The notes beneath the pieces were generated by a model that searched no databases, had not been told where the DNA came from, and worked only from the letters and a program-made list of their open reading frames with translations. From positions 1 through 8,833 of the forward strand of contig JAZSOL010000111.1 in NCBI GenBank assembly GCA_045536915.1: a stretch of DNA of 8,833 bases. Reading direction: 5' to 3'. The stretch is from RGIG1828 sp045536915. Its GTDB lineage: Bacteria; Bacillota; Clostridia; UMGS1810. Positions 1-7,680 of the stretch are shown in pieces. Both the position numbers and the translations under genes were made by a program. The number at the start of each line of letters is the position of its first letter. Positions within the stretch are counted from its first letter, which is position 1.

Positions 1-2373
1 AACGATTACCTTGCAAAGCGCGACAGTGAGCTTATGGGCAAAATACACCGCTTCCTCGGTCTCACGGTTGGACTTATAACCCACGATAAGTCACCATCTG
101 AACGAAAAGAAGCATATGCATGCGATATAACCTATGGAACCAACAATGAATTTGGTTTTGATTATCTCCGTGATAATATGGTTATTTATAAAAAGGATGT
201 TGTTCAGAGTAAAGGCCATAATTTTGTTGTTGTTGATGAAGTTGACTCGATTCTTATTGATGAAGCAAGAACCCCGCTTATTATATCCGGAATGGGTGAA
301 AAATCAACAGATCTGTATGCAATTGCCGACAGATTTGCCCGCACTCTTAAAAGCATGAAAGTTGTTGAAAGTGACGACAAAGAAAATAATGATGACGTTG
401 ATGCAGATTATATTGTTGATGAAAAAGCGAATTCAGCATCTCTTACCGCTTCCGGAATTAAAAAGGCAGAACACTCATTCAACGTTGAAAACCTTTCTGA
501 CCCTGAAAACATTACTTTGCTTCACCATATAAATCAGGCGATCAGAGCTCACGGAATAATGCAGCGTGATATTGACTATGTTGTTAAAGACGGCGAGGTT
601 ATAATTGTTGATGAATTCACGGGTCGCCTTATGCACGGCAGAAGATATAACGATGGGCTTCATCAGGCTATTGAAGCTAAAGAAGGAGTTACAATTGCTA
701 GAGAGAGCAAAACTCTTGCAACCATAACATTCCAGAACTTTTTCCGGTTATATACCAAGCTTTCCGGTATGACCGGTACTGCCGAAACCGAACAGACTGA
801 ATTTAATGCAATCTACAGCCTCGATGTTGTTGTTATCCCAACAAATGAACCGATGGTAAGAAAAGATCATGCCGACAGTGTGTATAAAACGGAAGAAGCA
901 AAATTCAATGCTGTTGTCAAACAGATTATTGAATGCCACGAAAAAGGTCAGCCTGTGCTCGTTGGTACGGTAACAATAGAAAAATCTGAGTTGCTCAGTA
1001 AAATTCTTAAAAGAAATGGTATAAAACATGAAGTTCTTAATGCAAAGTTTCATGAAAAAGAAGCTGAAATAATAGCTCAGGCAGGTAAAAAAGGCGCTGT
1101 TACCATTGCAACCAACATGGCAGGCCGAGGTACCGATATTATGCTTGGCGGTAATGCCGATTTTCTTGCTAAAAAAGAAATGGAAAAACTCGGATACACT
1201 GAAGAACAGATTTCCGAATCAACCGGTTTTGCCGATACGGATGATGAAGTTATTCTTGAAGCAAGAGCAAAATATAAAGAACTTACAAATCAATATAAAG
1301 AGCAGATTTTGCAGGAGCGAAGCGAAGTTATTGAAGCGGGCGGACTTTTCATTATAGGTACCGAACGTCACGAATCGCGTAGAATAGACAATCAGCTCAG
1401 AGGTCGTTCCGGACGTCAGGGGGATGTTGGTGAATCCAGATTCTACCTTTCTCTTGAAGATGATTTGCTCAGAAAATTCGGTTCCGACCGTTTGAGAACA
1501 ATGGTTGATTCGCTTGGGCTTGGTGATGATGAGGCAATTGAGGCGAATATGCTTTCGTCGGCTATTGAAAGAGCGCAGAGAACCGTTGAAGGAAATAACT
1601 TTAAAGCAAGAGAACATGTTCTTCAGTTTGACGATGTAATGAATGTTCAGAGAAAAGTTATATATGAAGAAAGAAATAAGGTTCTCGACGGAAAAGATTT
1701 CAGGCAGACAATAGAAAAACATATTTCAAACTTTATAAATCTTACGGTAGACCAGTATGTTGCCGGAGAAACATATCCGGAAAACTGGAATATCAAGGGT
1801 ATGTTTGAATATATGAATCAGTTCTTTTTAAAAGAAAATGTGCTTGAAATCTCCAATGATTATTACACATTCTCATATAACGGCAAAACGGAAGACCTCA
1901 CACGCAATAATCTCGTTGATGCGCTTATTGAAATAGCTTTAGATGAATATAACTCAAAAGAAGCCGAATTCGGTTCGGAGCGTATGAGAGAAATAGAAAG
2001 AGTTATTCTTTTGAGAGTTGTTGACAATAAATGGATGGATCATATCGACGATATGGACCGTCTGCGTCAGGGAATAGGTCTCAGAGCCTATGCTCAGAAA
2101 AATCCGATAATTGAATATAAAGAAGAAGGCTACATTATGTATGAAGCAATGCTTCAGGCAATAACAGAAGATGTTTTGAGACTTCTTTTTAATATTCTTA
2201 TTGAAAACAGAGTAGAACGTGAACAGGTTGCAAAACCCACATCCGCAACAGGTGGAAGCAGTGACGGTAGCCTTGAATCAAAGCCGGTTACCCGAAAGAG
2301 TCCGAAGGTTGGACGAAACGATCCCTGCCCGTGCGGTTCGGGTTTGAAATATAAAAAATGCTGCGGCAAGTAA
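1..2373 (+). CDS. secA: Preprotein translocase ATPase SecA, 5'-truncated by the window edge
   Basis: SecA is the ATP-driven motor that pushes unfolded preproteins through the SecYEG channel at the cytoplasmic membrane. The frame is open from base 1 (NDYLAKRDSELMGK...), so the ATG at 34 is internal. Roughly 130 N-terminal residues, including Walker A, lie upstream of the window. In the 790 visible residues one can see the DEVDSILIDEARTPL motif (DEVD at 79-82), the VDEFTGRLMHGRRY segment of the preprotein-crosslinking region, LSGMTGTAETE, TNMAGRGTDI (GRGTD at 375-379), QLRGRSGRQGD, the HVLQFDDVMNVQR stretch, and a C-terminal SEC-C zinc motif C776-P-C778-x8-C787-C788. The stop is 13 nt before the prfB start, and the secA-prfB order is common in Firmicutes. 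The C-terminal zinc motif suggests the classical housekeeping SecA. Nothing appears broken in the visible part. Confidence 0.97.
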   Translation, partial: NDYLAKRDSELMGKIHRFLGLTVGLITHDKSPSERKEAYACDITYGTNNEFGFDYLRDNMVIYKKDVVQSKGHNFVVVDEVDSILIDEARTPLIISGMGEKSTDLYAIADRFARTLKSMKVVESDDKENNDDVDADYIVDEKANSASLTASGIKKAEHSFNVENLSDPENITLLHHINQAIRAHGIMQRDIDYVVKDGEVIIVDEFTGRLMHGRRYNDGLHQAIEAKEGVTIARESKTLATITFQNFFRLYTKLSGMTGTAETEQTEFNAIYSLDVVVIPTNEPMVRKDHADSVYKTEEAKFNAVVKQIIECHEKGQPVLVGTVTIEKSELLSKILKRNGIKHEVLNAKFHEKEAEIIAQAGKKGAVTIATNMAGRGTDIMLGGNADFLAKKEMEKLGYTEEQISESTGFADTDDEVILEARAKYKELTNQYKEQILQERSEVIEAGGLFIIGTERHESRRIDNQLRGRSGRQGDVGESRFYLSLEDDLLRKFGSDRLRTMVDSLGLGDDEAIEANMLSSAIERAQRTVEGNNFKAREHVLQFDDVMNVQRKVIYEERNKVLDGKDFRQTIEKHISNFINLTVDQYVAGETYPENWNIKGMFEYMNQFFLKENVLEISNDYYTFSYNGKTEDLTRNNLVDALIEIALDEYNSKEAEFGSERMREIERVILLRVVDNKWMDHIDDMDRLRQGIGLRAYAQKNPIIEYKEEGYIMYEAMLQAITEDVLRLLFNILIENRVEREQVAKPTSATGGSSDGSLESKPVTRKSPKVGRNDPCPCGSGLKYKKCCGK

Positions 2374-2386
2374 AGGGGTGATTATA

Positions 2387-3506
2387 TTGTTACAATATGA
2401 CGAATTCAAAATTGAATTACAAAACATGGAAAGCAGTATAAATGATTTGAGGGATTCACTTTGACATCGCAGGTTCTTTGGAAAAAATAAAAGAGCTTGA
2501 AGAAATGTCGGCCGCTCCCGGATTTTGGGACGATATGGAAAACAGCCAGAAAATCCTTCAGAAAACAAAAATTTTAAAGAATAAAGTTGAAAAATATGAA
2601 AAGCTTTATTCACTCTATGAAGACACACTCGTTCTTATCGATATGGCAAATGCAGAAGATGACGATTCGTATCTTGATGAAATAACTGCGTCCGTTGAAG
2701 AAATCAAATCAACAACAGATGCAATGACGCTGGAGACCTTGCTTTCCGGAGATTACGACAAAAACAACGCTATTCTTACTCTTCATCCGGGTGCCGGAGG
2801 AACAGAAGCTCAGGATTGGGTTGATATGCTCTTGAGAATGTACACAAGATGGGCAGAAAGACGCAATTTCAGCGTTGAAACAATGGACTATCTTCCGGGT
2901 GATGAAGCCGGTGTTAAGAGTGTTACGCTTCTGATTTCCGGAGAAAATGCATACGGATATCTTAAGTGCGAAAAGGGTGTACACCGTTTGGTAAGAATTT
3001 CACCGTTCGATTCATCTGGCAGAAGACACACATCCTTTGCATCTGCTGAGGTTATGCCTGAAATTGATGACGATGTTGATGTTGAAATCAATCTTGACGA
3101 TTTGCGTATCGACACCTACCGTTCAAGCGGTGCCGGCGGTCAGCATATCAACAAAACAAGTTCGGCAATCAGAATCACTCATCTGCCGACAGGTATAGTT
3201 GTTGCATGTCAGAATGAACGTTCACAGCATAAAAATAAAGATTATGCAATGAAAATGCTCAAAGCTAAACTTATTGAGCTTAAAGAAAAAGAAAATCAGG
3301 AAAAAATGGATGACATCAAAGGCGAACAGAAGGAAATTGCATGGGGAAGTCAGATACGTTCCTATGTGTTCCATCCATACAATCTTGTTAAAGACCATCG
3401 AACAAATTACGAAATGGGAAATATCGGTGCTGTAATGGACGGCGATATTGACGGTTTCATCAACGAATACTTAAAAAAATCAAGTCTTGGGACTTTAGGA
3501 GAATAA
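2387..3506 (+). CDS. prfB: Peptide chain release factor 2 (RF2), expressed by programmed +1 frameshift
   Basis: RF2 reads UGA and UAA stop codons in the ribosomal A site and triggers peptidyl-tRNA hydrolysis. The start is TTG 2387, preceded by the ribosome binding site AAGGGGTG (2373-2380), which touches the secA stop. The first 25 codons (MLQYDEFKIELQNMESSIND...) run in frame 2 up to CTT (2459-2461). TGA (2462-2464) then stops that frame, and skipping T2462 continues as GAC ATC GCA into the long frame. The joined product is 372 residues, normal for RF2. With this start the SPF stop-recognition tripeptide falls at 205-207 and the catalytic GGQ at 250-252, the same numbers as in E. coli RF2, which supports both the start and the shift. 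A simple ORF caller would begin at TTG 2478 and lose 30 residues. The chain is intact, and the next gene follows after 18 nt. Confidence 0.96.
2449..2465 (+). promoter_or_regulatory. prfB programmed +1 frameshift (autoregulatory recoding) site
   Basis: CTT TGA C at 2459-2465 is the canonical RF2 recoding signal. The slow in-frame TGA is at codon 26, CTT allows P-site slippage, and the following C makes TGA a poor stop. The internal Shine-Dalgarno-like element is GAGGG (2449-2453), 5 nt before CTT. In E. coli it is AGGGGG, 3 nt before CTT. Low RF2 raises shifting and so restores RF2 synthesis. The stimulator here appears weaker and one or two bases further away than the E. coli one. Confidence 0.93.
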
Positions 3507-3524
3507 ACAAGGGAGGAATTTTTA

Positions 3525-4628
3525 ATGAAAAAATTTATATCTTTATCACTTGCCGCTCTGCTCACCGTAGCAGGATGCGGTGTTGCATCTGCTGAAAATG
3601 TGAATATTGATGCTGAGCGCAACACAATCAATGTTGTTGTTAACGGAAAAGCTGTTGAGGCAGATAATTATCTTATCTTAGACAGAACCTACATTCCGCT
3701 CCGCGCAGTTTCTGAAATGCTCGGCAAAAACGTAATTTGGGAAGAAAGCACATACACGGCGTATATCAATGACGATTTTTCCGTAAATGTTGGCGGAGAT
3801 GTTGTTGGTAAAATCAACAATATTGACGTTAAAAGTAATCTTCTCAACGGTTATGTTAATTATTTTAAAACACTTGAAAAATATAAGGATATGAGTGTTG
3901 AACAGATAACGGAAGAAGCTAAAAAAACAATTGCTGAAGCATATGCAGCACGGGAAATGGCTTCAAAATATGATATATTTGTTGATAAAACATTTGAATC
4001 CAATTATGCAAACCAGGTGTTTTTCATGCAGATGCAAAAGGGAGGAGAAGCGGCATACAGAAATGAACTTCTCAAATACGGATATACCGAAGATTTCCTT
4101 AAATATATGCGTGAAGTAGATTATCTTAAATCCAAACTCACCGAAAAACATCTCTTTGACGTGACCGATGAAGAAATTGTAAAGTATTATAACGATAACT
4201 ATGATGCTTTTGCAATGGATGGCTACAGCGTAAAATATCTCCGTGTTCCTTTTGGCGAAGATAAAACCGCTGCTAAAGCATCAATTGATGCATATTATTC
4301 CAGACTGCAAGCCGGAGAGGATTTCGATAAGATTGCAGATGAAATCATAACCCTGACACCGGCAAGAGCAAGTAAAAATGCAATGTTTTCAAAATCTGAT
4401 AATCCGGATACTTTCATCAAAACGGTAATGGAACTTGAAGACGGAAAATACAGCGCACCAATTGAATATAACGATTATTACTTAATTGCATACCGTATAG
4501 GTGAAATTGACCATATGGATGTAAACAACGGTGATGTGAGAGATATGATATATAACATTTGTCAGACTCAGAAAACATCAGATCATATAAGTGCAACAGC
4601 ATCTGCGTATGCTTCTGAATGGAATTAA
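3525..4628 (+). CDS. Exported foldase-like protein: copper-amine-oxidase N-terminal domain plus SurA/parvulin-like region
   Basis: A 367-residue exported protein. ATG 3525 follows GGGAGGA (3511-3517) with a 7-nt spacer. Residues 1-23 form a signal peptide (MKK, then a hydrophobic core). V15-A16-G17-C18 fits a lipobox, so C18 may be lipidated; A21-S-A23 before E24 is an alternative signal peptidase I site. Residues about 33-83 (NTINVVVNGK..., DRTYIPLRAVSEMLG, VIWEE..TAYIND) match the copper amine oxidase N-terminal-like domain common on clostridial surface proteins. Residues about 85-230 are helical and charged, like SurA/PrsA N-terminal chaperone regions (YYNDNYDAF). Residues about 233-324 resemble a PpiC/parvulin domain (LQAGEDFDKIADE, LEDGKYSAPIEYNDYYLIAYRI). 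The active-site HIL and GG-LG motifs of true parvulins are missing, so prolyl isomerase activity is doubtful. Its position after secA suits an extracytoplasmic folding role, which is inferred. No close PrsA identity is claimed. Confidence 0.82.
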   Translation: MKKFISLSLAALLTVAGCGVASAENVNIDAERNTINVVVNGKAVEADNYLILDRTYIPLRAVSEMLGKNVIWEESTYTAYINDDFSVNVGGDVVGKINNIDVKSNLLNGYVNYFKTLEKYKDMSVEQITEEAKKTIAEAYAAREMASKYDIFVDKTFESNYANQVFFMQMQKGGEAAYRNELLKYGYTEDFLKYMREVDYLKSKLTEKHLFDVTDEEIVKYYNDNYDAFAMDGYSVKYLRVPFGEDKTAAKASIDAYYSRLQAGEDFDKIADEIITLTPARASKNAMFSKSDNPDTFIKTVMELEDGKYSAPIEYNDYYLIAYRIGEIDHMDVNNGDVRDMIYNICQTQKTSDHISATASAYASEWN

Positions 4629-4765
4629 TCTTGAAAATCTTTTGAATTGCGCATAATATATACTTTGATTTGAAAGTGTATGACAACAAATTCAATAAGA
4701 AAATTTCAGGAACATTGCATTTGGTAAATAAGCAAATGCGTCATTATTAATTTAATATGTTCACA
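4629..4765 (+). other. Intergenic stretch after the foldase-like gene, with two small hairpins
   Basis: No gene is seen here. One hairpin pairs 4658-4666 (ATATACTTT) with 4673-4681 (AAAGTGTAT), with a 6-nt loop and no U tract after it. A second pairs 4717-4723 (GCATTTG) with 4733-4739 (CAAATGC) and is followed by the T-rich but interrupted TCATTATTAATTT. Either could end the secA-prfB transcript, but neither is a convincing intrinsic terminator. A promoter for the riboswitch transcript should also lie here. TAATAT at 4753-4758 could be a -10 element, but I see no matching -35. Confidence 0.35.
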
Positions 4766-4973
4766 CAGAGTGCTGATTATTCCGTAAAAGCCTATGTGCA
4801 AGGTGTAATCGGTGAAAAGGGAATGGGGTGAGAATCCCCTGCGATAACTGTCGGTGTATGCGTCGAAGTTTTTGTATCCGTTGGTGAAAGCCGGTCATTG
4901 GGAAACCGAGAAGACAGGATATGAAAATGCAGACTTTTAAGTCTATATGGTGCAAGTCACAAGACCTGCTCTG
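4766..4973 (+). promoter_or_regulatory. Cobalamin (vitamin B12) riboswitch aptamer
   Basis: This is the leader RNA of the ECF operon. Visible conserved parts, in order, are GCAAGGTG (4798-4805), AAAAGGGAATGGGGTGAGAA with the pairing CCCC (the GGGAA-GGTGA-AATCC core, about 4815-4839), GCGATAACTGT (4841-4851, the AACTGT core), the variable arms with AAAGCCGG and GGGAAACCGAG, and the B12 box AGTCACAAGACCTGCT (4955-4970). The ACCTGC of the B12 box can pair with GCAAGGT near the 5' end. CAGAG (4766-4770) with CTCTG (4969-4973) gives a plausible closing P1. Such aptamers normally bind adenosyl- or another cobalamin and switch genes off when it is plentiful. Exact ends, and the preferred cobalamin form, are not decided by eye. 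Confidence 0.93.
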
Positions 4974-5074
4974 ATGTTGTCTTTTATGTATTGGTTTGCA
5001 TAGAGTCAGCATTTTTGTTTGCGTTCGGATTCTGAATTGATATTTGGTTATTGAGCGCAAATGATTTGTGATTA

Positions 5075-5098
5075 ATCGCAGAAAAACTCAGCTGTGGT
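5075..5098 (+). promoter_or_regulatory. Candidate antiterminator hairpin of the riboswitch
   Basis: ATCGCAG (5075-5081) can form a 7-bp stem with CTGTGGT (5092-5098) across a 10-nt loop. This occupies the left arm of the downstream terminator and would exclude it. ATCGCAG nearly repeats ACCGCAG, the terminator's own right arm, as expected of a competing strand. This is inference from base pairing only. Confidence 0.4.
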
Positions 5099-5131
5099 AA
5101 TTTTTTTTAAAAGAATTACCGCAGTTTTTTT
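5092..5131 (+). terminator. Intrinsic terminator of the riboswitch expression platform
   Basis: The arms CTGTGGTAATT (5092-5102) and AATTACCGCAG (5114-5124) form an 11-bp stem with a single G-U pair, directly followed by seven T (5125-5131). It lies after the B12 aptamer and 31 nt before the AAGGAGGTG ribosome binding site. The switch is therefore likely to act by early transcription termination of the transporter operon. Confidence 0.9.
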
Positions 5132-5182
5132 GTCTGAAAAAATGAATGAGCATTGTTTGGCAAGGAGGTGTTGTATTCGGAT

Positions 5183-6070
5183 ATGAGTGAATTTAAAACA
5201 TATCATCCGATTGTTAATTTTGTGTATTTTGCATTTGTAATAGGTTTCAGTTGTTTTTTTATGCATCCGTTGTGCCTTTTGATTTCTCTTGTATGCGGTT
5301 TCACATATTCCGTGATGCTTAAAGGAAAAAAAGCAATCAGAACCAACTTAATATATATGCTTCCGCTGATTGTTGCAACGGCACTTATTAACCCTGCTTT
5401 CAATCACGAAGGCGCAACAATTATAAGCTATCTTCCAAGCGGCAATCCGCTCACTATGGAATCGGTAATCTACGGAGTTTGCGCGGCAACAATGATAGTA
5501 AGTGTTATATGTCATTTTTCCTGTTATAACGAGGTTATGACAAGCGATAAATTCATTTATCTTTTCGGTAAAATAATTCCGGCAATGTCGCTTATTATTT
5601 CTATGACACTTCGCTTTGTGCCGAGATTTGCCGCACAACTCAAAGTTGTTTCAAACACACAAAGGTGTATGGGGCGTGATGTGAGTAACGCAGGCTTTAT
5701 TAAACGTGCAAAATACGGGCTTAATATTCTTTCGATAATGACAACCTGGTCGCTTGAAAATGCCATCGAAACTGCAGATAGTATGAAATCACGAGGCTAC
5801 GGCATTCCCGGACGGACTGCATTTTCAATATTTACATTTGACAAACGAGATAAAAAAGCTCTTGTTTGTATTTTGATTTCAGCAATATACACACTTGTTG
5901 GAAATCTTATGGGGGCAATGCATTTCAGATATTTCCCGTCAATAAAAGCGGCGGATATTTCTGCGTTTGGTGTGAGTGTTTTTATGGCATATTTAATTCT
6001 TTGTATGTGCCCTGTGATAATTGAATTTTGGGAGGTGAGAAGGTGGAAAGCTTTAAGGTCGAAAATTTAA
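5183..6070 (+). CDS. ECF transporter transmembrane coupling protein (EcfT; CbrV-like)
   Basis: EcfT is the membrane scaffold that couples ATP hydrolysis by the paired EcfA subunits to toppling of the substrate-binding S component. The 295-residue product has about six hydrophobic segments (roughly 10-45 as a pair, 54-70, 94-112, 129-146, 226-246, 259-283). Between the fourth and the later ones is a long cytoplasmic amphipathic region (about 150-220). That region carries S203-R204-G205 in MKSRGYGIPGR, the family's coupling motif, which inserts into the ATPase groove. ATG 5183 is chosen. AAGGAGGTG (5162-5170) is unusually far away (12 nt), but the in-frame TTG 5171 directly touches it and would be too close. 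The last 28 nt overlap the ATPase gene. Expression should fall when cobalamin is abundant. The cargo is inferred as cobalamin or a precursor from the riboswitch. Confidence 0.9.
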   Translation: MSEFKTYHPIVNFVYFAFVIGFSCFFMHPLCLLISLVCGFTYSVMLKGKKAIRTNLIYMLPLIVATALINPAFNHEGATIISYLPSGNPLTMESVIYGVCAATMIVSVICHFSCYNEVMTSDKFIYLFGKIIPAMSLIISMTLRFVPRFAAQLKVVSNTQRCMGRDVSNAGFIKRAKYGLNILSIMTTWSLENAIETADSMKSRGYGIPGRTAFSIFTFDKRDKKALVCILISAIYTLVGNLMGAMHFRYFPSIKAADISAFGVSVFMAYLILCMCPVIIEFWEVRRWKALRSKI

Positions 6071-7680
6071 GTTTCAGCTATCCGGACAGAGCGGATAAAA
6101 CGTTAAACAATATAAATTTTATGGTTAATCAGGGTGAATTTGTTTTGCTGTGCGGTAAATCAGGATGCGGTAAAACCACTCTTTTAAGGCTTTTAAAATC
6201 CTCATTATCGCCTTTCGGTGATATAAGCGGAAGCATATATTTTAACGGAAAGCTTCTTGTAGAGTATGATACCAGACAGCAGGCATCGAAAATAGGCTTT
6301 GTAATGCAGAATCCCGATAATCAGATTGTGACCGATAAGGTTTGGCATGAGCTTGCATTCGGGTTGGAAAGTCTTGGATACAAAACACCCGAAATCAGAA
6401 CAAGGGTTTCTGAAATGGCTTCGTTTTTCGGCATACAGAATTGGTTTTATAAGAACGTAACTGAGCTTTCAGGCGGACAGAAACAACTTCTGAATCTTGC
6501 ATCCGTAATGGTTATGCAACCGTCTGTTTTGATACTCGACGAGCCCACAAGTCAACTTGACCCAATTGCATCGGCTGAATTTTTGAAAACTCTTGAAAAA
6601 ATCAATCGTGAACTCGGAACAACTGTTATTCTCACAGAACATCGCCTGGAGGATGCTTTCCCAATTGCAGACAGAGTTATAGTAATGGATGACGGCAAGA
6701 TTATTGCAGATGAATCTCCGGGAGAACTCGGCAGAATTCTCAGAACAAAAAATCACGATATGTATAAAGCACTTCCGACACCTGTGAGAGTTCACGGCGA
6801 AGTGCCAAACTCTATGCAATGTCCGCTAACTGTTAGAGACGGCAGAATATGGCTTGAGCAATATTCAAAAGTGAATACACTGAATTCTGATGTTGTTTCC
6901 AAAGATAAAGAGCAAAATATAAGTGATGCTGTAATCGAAATTAAAGATGCATGGTTCAGATATGAAAAGGAATTGCCGGATGTTGTAAAAGGTTTTGATT
7001 TGTGTGTCAAAAAAGGTGAGATGCTTGCAATAGTTGGTGGTAACGGCACCGGAAAATCAACGGTTCTTTCTCTTATATCAGGTATCAATACTCCATACAG
7101 AGGAGATGTGTTGATTAACGGACAAAGCATTTCAAAAATCAAAAACTTATATATAGGCTTGCTCGGTGTTCTTCCTCAGAATCCGCAAAGTGTGTTTGTT
7201 AAGAAAACTATTTATCAGGATTTAATGGAAATTTTGTCGGAAAGAAAATTAACAAAAGCAGAAAAGGCGAAAAAAATACATAACATTTCTTTTCTTTGCA
7301 GAATTGAAAATCTTCTGGATTCACACCCTTACGATTTATCCGGCGGCGAACAGCAAAGAGCCGCACTTGCAAAGATACTTCTTATGGAGCCTGAAATACT
7401 TATTCTTGATGAACCTACAAAAGGTATGGATGCACATTTCAAAGAGGAATTTGCAGGCATTCTTGCAGATTTGAAATCAAATGGTGTAACAATCCTTATG
7501 GTATCCCACGATATTGAATTCTGCGCTGAATATGCCGACAGATGTGCACTTATGTTTGACGGAAGCATAACCTCAACCAACACTCCAAGAGAATTTTTAA
7601 AGGAAAGAACTTCTACACCACATCTGCAAACCGTATGGCACGAACAAAGCTTCCGGATGCGGTTCTGGCAGAAGACATAA
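6043..7680 (+). CDS. ECF transporter double ATPase (EcfA-EcfA' in one chain; CbrU-like), C-terminus frame-shifted
   Basis: This cytoplasmic energising subunit has two ABC ATPase domains in one 545-residue chain. GTG 6043 is the start: GGGAGGTG (6030-6037) ends 5 nt before it. The TTG at 6028 overlaps that site. Domain 1 has Walker A GKSGCGKT (38-45), Q-loop VMQNPDNQ, signature LSGGQ (142-146), Walker B LILDE (D166, E167) and switch H200. Domain 2 has Walker A GGNGTGKS (332-339), Q-loop LPQNPQS, signature LSGGE (432-436), Walker B LILDE (D456, E457) and H489. Both sites keep all catalytic residues. QNPDNQ in the Q-loop is typical of EcfA. After NTPREFL the last 25 residues or so (ERTSTPHLQTVW...) look unlike the family. 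The expected continuation, FYTTSANRMAR, is in the -1 frame from about 7596. So the annotated end at 7680 is probably not the functional end. Confidence 0.93.
   Translation: MESFKVENLSFSYPDRADKTLNNINFMVNQGEFVLLCGKSGCGKTTLLRLLKSSLSPFGDISGSIYFNGKLLVEYDTRQQASKIGFVMQNPDNQIVTDKVWHELAFGLESLGYKTPEIRTRVSEMASFFGIQNWFYKNVTELSGGQKQLLNLASVMVMQPSVLILDEPTSQLDPIASAEFLKTLEKINRELGTTVILTEHRLEDAFPIADRVIVMDDGKIIADESPGELGRILRTKNHDMYKALPTPVRVHGEVPNSMQCPLTVRDGRIWLEQYSKVNTLNSDVVSKDKEQNISDAVIEIKDAWFRYEKELPDVVKGFDLCVKKGEMLAIVGGNGTGKSTVLSLISGINTPYRGDVLINGQSISKIKNLYIGLLGVLPQNPQSVFVKKTIYQDLMEILSERKLTKAEKAKKIHNISFLCRIENLLDSHPYDLSGGEQQRAALAKILLMEPEILILDEPTKGMDAHFKEEFAGILADLKSNGVTILMVSHDIEFCAEYADRCALMFDGSITSTNTPREFLKERTSTPHLQTVWHEQSFRMRFWQKT
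7596..7602 (+). other. Frame-break point and possible -1 slippery heptamer T TTA AAG
   Basis: Zero-frame codons TTA (7597-7599) and AAG (7600-7602), preceded by T7596, make a heptamer of the X XXY YYZ form. Tandem slippage gives TTT AAA and then GGA AAG AAC TTC TAC, that is ...GKNFYTTSANRMAR. The joined protein would have 888 residues (520 plus 368). Adding one T to the T5 run at 7594-7598 gives EFFKGKNFYTT, an equally neat repair, so a deletion or sequence error explains the site as well as recoding does. The frame difference is seen directly; the mechanism is not known. Confidence 0.5.

Noticed and set aside
1219..1722. Antisense ORF of 167 codons inside secA
   Set aside because: It has no ribosome binding site and lies opposite strongly conserved SecA motifs. 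Its Phe/Ser/Asn-rich composition reflects complementing the secA codons.
2478..3506. prfB starting at TTG 2478
   Set aside because: It lacks the first 30 residues. The CTT TGA C recoding site, the upstream RBS and TTG at 2387, and the SPF/GGQ positions all support the frameshifted form.
4658..4681. Nine-pair hairpin 30 nt after the foldase-like gene, considered as its terminator
   Set aside because: The stem is AT-rich and is followed by GACAACAAATTC rather than a U tract, so I list it only as a hairpin within the intergenic entry.
4761..5060. Antisense ORF of 99 codons over the riboswitch
   Set aside because: It is the complement of a structured RNA with no ribosome binding site, and its His/Arg/Gln-rich composition is typical of shadow frames.
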